The notes under the pieces are model-generated. The model searched no databases and was not told where the DNA came from. It saw nothing but the letters and a program-made list of their open reading frames with translations. Below are positions 60,876 to 64,000 of a stretch of DNA of 64,000 bases, in pieces. The position numbers and the translations under genes are program-made. Location: assembly GCF_937616625.2 (NCBI RefSeq), contig NC_065570.1:46243665-46307664 (forward strand). Direction: 5' to 3'. Numbering within the stretch: the stretch's first letter is position 1; each line of letters begins with the position of its first letter. Source of the DNA: Mercurialis annua. Taxonomy: Eukaryota > Streptophyta > Magnoliopsida > Malpighiales > Euphorbiaceae.

Positions 60876-61429
60876 AGTTCAACTATGAAATGCTTATACT
60901 GAAACCTCTTGTTCTTAATTCTTCACTCAACGAAATCCGCCTATCCGCTGATAAATACCCTAGCGAATGCTACCGAAATCATTGCATGATAAAATTAACA
61001 ATGGAGAAACTCAAACAATATAAATCACTCAATGACCATAATTCCAGACACAATCAGGTGTCCCTTAAAGACCAATTCTCCTCAATTCCTTTATATTTAC
61101 AGCTTTCATATGCCCAAAAATTCACACATTTCATATCATCGCCATAAAAAAAAAAGGGTTTTACTATTCGCCGCCCCGTTTTACTTAACACCGTCCTTGC
61201 AAAACACATTTCTGCCCTTCTAGCAAAATTTTAAAAAAAAAAATTCTCTCAACTTATTCGAATACATTCGAACAAGTACGTAAAAAGTCGATTAAAATGA
61301 CGGATAACGAGTACAATTCGTCGGGTAACGAGCATCGACGTTCGGAAACAATTTGTTCCAGCTTTTCCGAGATAAAAAATAATTTTTAAATTTTTTTTTT
61401 CTATTTTTCCATTTTCCGCCTGAAAAGGG
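60876..61429. other. Spacer, no gene seen
   Basis: Short overlapping frames (60890-61147, 61032-61223) show no recognisable product. The right half leads into the hairpin cluster and is probably part of the same repeat. Confidence 0.4.
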
Positions 61430-61555
61430 GACGTCCGGCGTCCCCTCCGGAGGAGAGGACGCCGGACTTGACCGTCCCCTCCTCAGGAGGGGACAGTGAA
61501 GTCCCACGTCCCCTCCTGAAGAGGGGACGAACGACGTCCCCTCCTTAGAATATTT
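61430..61555. repeat. GC-rich palindrome cluster, GTCCCCTCC/GGAGGGGAC type
   Basis: Three consecutive hairpins: 61433-61467 (11-bp arms GTCCGGCGTCC/GGACGCCGGAC around CCTCCGGAGG), 61474-61494 (9-bp arms GTCCCCTCC/GGAGGGGAC, loop TCA) and 61507-61529 (9-bp arms CGTCCCCTC/GAGGGGACG, loop CTGAA), then an unpaired half 'cgtcccctcctta'. It stands out as an island of high GC in AT-rich DNA. Confidence 0.9.
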
Positions 61556-61839
61556 ATTTGAGAGAAAGATGACACTGAATTTTCTTATTGGTGATAGATT
61601 TGCAAAAAATGAAAAATAGTCAATTATATGGCACCTCTTAAAAAACGTGCTTAAAATGAAAGAACATATAAATATAATGATTTTATATAAAATTAATCCT
61701 TCTTTTATCATTTGGCTAATGCGATTGGTTGCTTATTTTTCATCTAGTCAAATGCGTGAAATTAAATTATTATTTAATTTAAATAACAGATTCAAAAAAA
61801 AACTTAATTTAAATAATTATAATTTTGAATTTTTCTAAA

Positions 61840-62050
61840 AAAATTAGAAATTGTTTATACGATACTCTATTTTTGAAATATAATTACAACAATTTTGGCC
61901 ATGATGGAATAAGCAAATAGTCAAAGAGAAAGCGTTTAAACCGTAAAATCTCACATCAGCTGGAAAAGAAGGAATAGACAAACACGATCGAAGCACTATA
62001 AGAGGGACACAAGCCCATACACCCAAGGGATACGCAATCTGAAACGACAA
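61840..62050 (+). promoter_or_regulatory. Likely LTR promoter of the gag element: ACATC box and TATA-like site
   Basis: 'tctcacatcagctggaaaag' (61949-61968) is followed 38 bp later by 'ctataagaggg' (61997-62007), then 'acacaagcccatac'. This spacing of a CACATC box and a TATAAGAGGG-like box is common in plant LTR promoters. A complete LTR (TG...CA) and the primer-binding site could not be delimited. Assignment is by arrangement only. Confidence 0.4.
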
Positions 62051-62094
62051 CTGCTCACCTTACCAAAAAGTACTTGCGGATCTGGAACTCCGGA

Positions 62095-63173
62095 ATGGAT
62101 CCCGGAGCCGAAACCCAAAAATTACTCTTATCCTACGGTTCACCCAGATCCTGTGCTCGCATCTGACATCCGGATATATCATTTGCCGTCGTATATGGGA
62201 ACGTCGGATTTAGGGATGGCAGACGTCGGCAAAGACACTACACGGCAGATGGCAAAAGAGAAAGGCACTCTGCCAGGTGGACCGGGAAGGTTAGCCGGAG
62301 ACAGTCCCCGAACCCCCATAGCTCCGGGGGCAACCGGGAGATCTAAAATCTTCTTCCAAGGCTCTGGTAGTCCGACATCCACACCGAAGTGGGATTGAAC
62401 CAAGACTTTTAGGAAGCTATGTACCGCACGATGGACGGGGCAATGAGACGTTTTCGGGAGGAAGTGACCATCATGGTCAAGGAGGCAACCGAATCAATCA
62501 TATCACAAACACCCAACGAAAAGAACCGAGACGGTGACGGAGGACGAGTGAGCGAAGGAGAGAAGACACCTCGCGGTATTGATGGCCCGGAAGGAAAGGA
62601 ACCGGAAGTGCTCGAAGTAGGAGACGACGAGAAGGAGGAAGCAGGCACACCGACCCCAAGAAGATCGGAAATAGGAACGGAAAATGTAGACTTGAAGGAG
62701 GTACAAAGGCTCATATCGGAAGCAATGTAGAAGACCGTGAATGAAAAGTCAAGAGAAAACGTCTAGACTAGCAGTATGACAGAAGGAAAGTCACCTTTGG
62801 TGGCGAGTGTGTTATCCGAGAAGTGGTCGGAGAGACTCAGGATACCTAATTTCGACAACTTTGACGGAACTGGCTGTCTGAAAAGCTATGTCATGAAGTT
62901 CTACAACAAGATGATCCTCTTGGATATCACGGACGTGATACTTTGCAAAACTTTCCCAACTACGTTGAGCGACACAGCGCAACGATGGTACAATGGGTTG
63001 AAATCCGGATCAATCGCCACTTGGAGGCAGCTGAACCAAGAATTTGTGATAAGATTCTTCACGAACATTCCACCCAAGAAAAGCTCAGAAAAACTCTACA
63101 TTTGCATGCAAGGCGAGGGAGAGACGCTTCGGGCGTACATCGAAAGATTCAGTAATGAGGCCATGAAGATCGA
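62095..63173 (+). pseudogene. Ty3/gypsy (Tat/Athila-like) gag remnant, interrupted by an LTR
   Basis: The coding text runs from about 62095 in broken frames, with stops at 62396-62398, 62728-62730 and 62764-62766. The best part (62776-63173) is a retrotransposon gag domain: IPNFDNFDGTGCLKSYVMKF, LCKTFPTTLSDTAQRWYNGL, SIATWRQLNQEFVIRF and GETLRAYIERFSNEAMKID. The pattern fits the gag of Tat/Athila-type elements, not the Tekay gag at 30 kb. The N-terminal part is acidic and low-complexity. The reading frame ends where another LTR begins at 63174. No protease or pol is in the window. Confidence 0.8.
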
Positions 63174-64000
63174 TGTCACGATCCAAATTATTAAGCCGCG
63201 ACCGGTGCTCGGGAATGGGAGTGGTAGCTCCAAAACCCGTAGCAAGCCTAATATCACTATAAATTTTTCGCAAATAAAATATATTATTATATTTAAAACG
63301 TTTCCAGAAAACTCATTTAAACGTTGTGTTTATAAATATCAAAATCTCATATTAGTTTTCTGAAACTAATGCAAAACGATTCGTAGAAACCATGGTCTTA
63401 CAAAGCGATATCCCATATCTAGCACTGCCCTGTTTCTAGTCATAATCACGCCCACTTATGGCAATTGGCGTAGGAATCAAACGGATAAAACACCATCTTT
63501 AATATCATTTATAAGTCGTATCAGAGTTTATAACATGAAATACCGTTTAAAATCAAATTATAAGTCTTATAATGACACCTACTGATTACTGCTGCTCTAT
63601 AGAAATTCGTACTTTGTGCAAGTCCATAAGACTTCCGACACAAAGAGGATGGTCTGTCTGATCCGACTCTGATTACCTAAAAACTTCAATGGTGAGGGGT
63701 CAGTATTTGGGGAAAATACCGAGTGAATTTACGTTTACAGATGGTATTATCATCAAATTCATATAAACATCTAACATACTATAAAATACTTGAATAATAA
63801 ATTCATAGATCAAATATCAAACAACACACAAACATACGATCTGATTGAAACCTTAATCCAAAGATTCCTAAGAAACCAACTACAGAGTCTAATGAGTTTA
63901 CTTATAACAACATCTAGACCGGGAACTAAGCCACCGTCTCCACATATCTGTGCTGGGTCTCTGGGCCGGGAACAATGCCACCGTCGCCACAACTTGTAAA
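63174..64000 (-). repeat. Chromovirus LTR inserted in the gag remnant, runs off the window
   Basis: Starts TGTCACGATCC at 63174, i.e. the end of an LTR read on the minus strand, and aligns with the reverse complement of 1740-2027 through 'gctagatatgggatatcgct' and beyond. The likely left copy of its target duplication is ATCGA (63169-63173). The other side is outside the window. The frames at 63790-63999 and 63810-63992 are LTR text. Confidence 0.8.

Overview
This is nuclear DNA from a flowering plant, almost certainly a eudicot. The evidence is Ty3/gypsy chromoviruses of the Tekay/Del type with very long LTRs, a Ty1/copia element, Mutator-like (MULE), Stowaway and hAT elements, a DYW-class PPR gene with a short GT-AG intron, a plant GT31 glycosyltransferase, and AT-rich spacers. 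I could not name the species. The window is transposon-dominated: I support only two ordinary host genes, a GT31 glycosyltransferase (9160-10053, minus) and a DYW-type PPR protein (58384-60483, minus).

Layout. 1-2124: broken LTR pieces, including a 164-bp array of short palindromes. 2122-7601: an old plus-strand Tekay chromovirus with many stops. 7602-8461: another LTR-like piece. 9160-10053: GT31 gene. 10.55-10.79 kb: a MITE. 11.8-12.4 and 19.1-20.6 kb: an inverted pair of TTATCATAA-motif arrays; between them a Stowaway MITE (12976-17360) is split by a gag-only copia element (13001-17014). 20710-51972: a nested stack described below. 52.0-58.3 kb: AT-rich DNA with a GATACAT-motif array, two foldback MITEs and some gene debris. 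58384-60483: PPR gene. 60.5-64.0 kb: a MITE, a GC-rich hairpin cluster, a broken Tat-like gag element, and an LTR that runs off the window.

The nested stack. Target-site duplications on both sides order the insertions. Level 1 is a solo LTR (20710-51972, TSD ATTTG). A MULE of about 10.4 kb net (20964-48594, TSD TTTTTCTTA) inserted into it. A second solo LTR (21033-38253, TSD ACTAA) inserted into the MULE. A compound chromovirus of 14,364 bp (22510-36873, TSD GTTAC), organised as three LTRs with two internal regions, inserted into that. A hAT MITE (50654-51195, TSD ATCGGGAC) sits in level 1. Subtracting insertions leaves sensible sizes: 3.07 kb, 10.4 kb and 2.85 kb, the last matching the 2.86-kb LTRs of the inner element.

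The MULE is the richest object. It carries an apparently intact four-exon transposase (38566-42002, plus). Convergent to it is a 12-exon DUF1985/Ulp1-like cysteine protease gene (43022-48258, minus) with Asn in place of the expected catalytic Asp, one in-frame stop and a probable homopolymer frameshift. Its introns and spacers are full of GTTTACTA motifs, reminiscent of the short target motifs of VANDAL anti-silencing proteins. Other short-motif arrays, and palindrome clusters in unrelated LTR families, are the other unusual signals.
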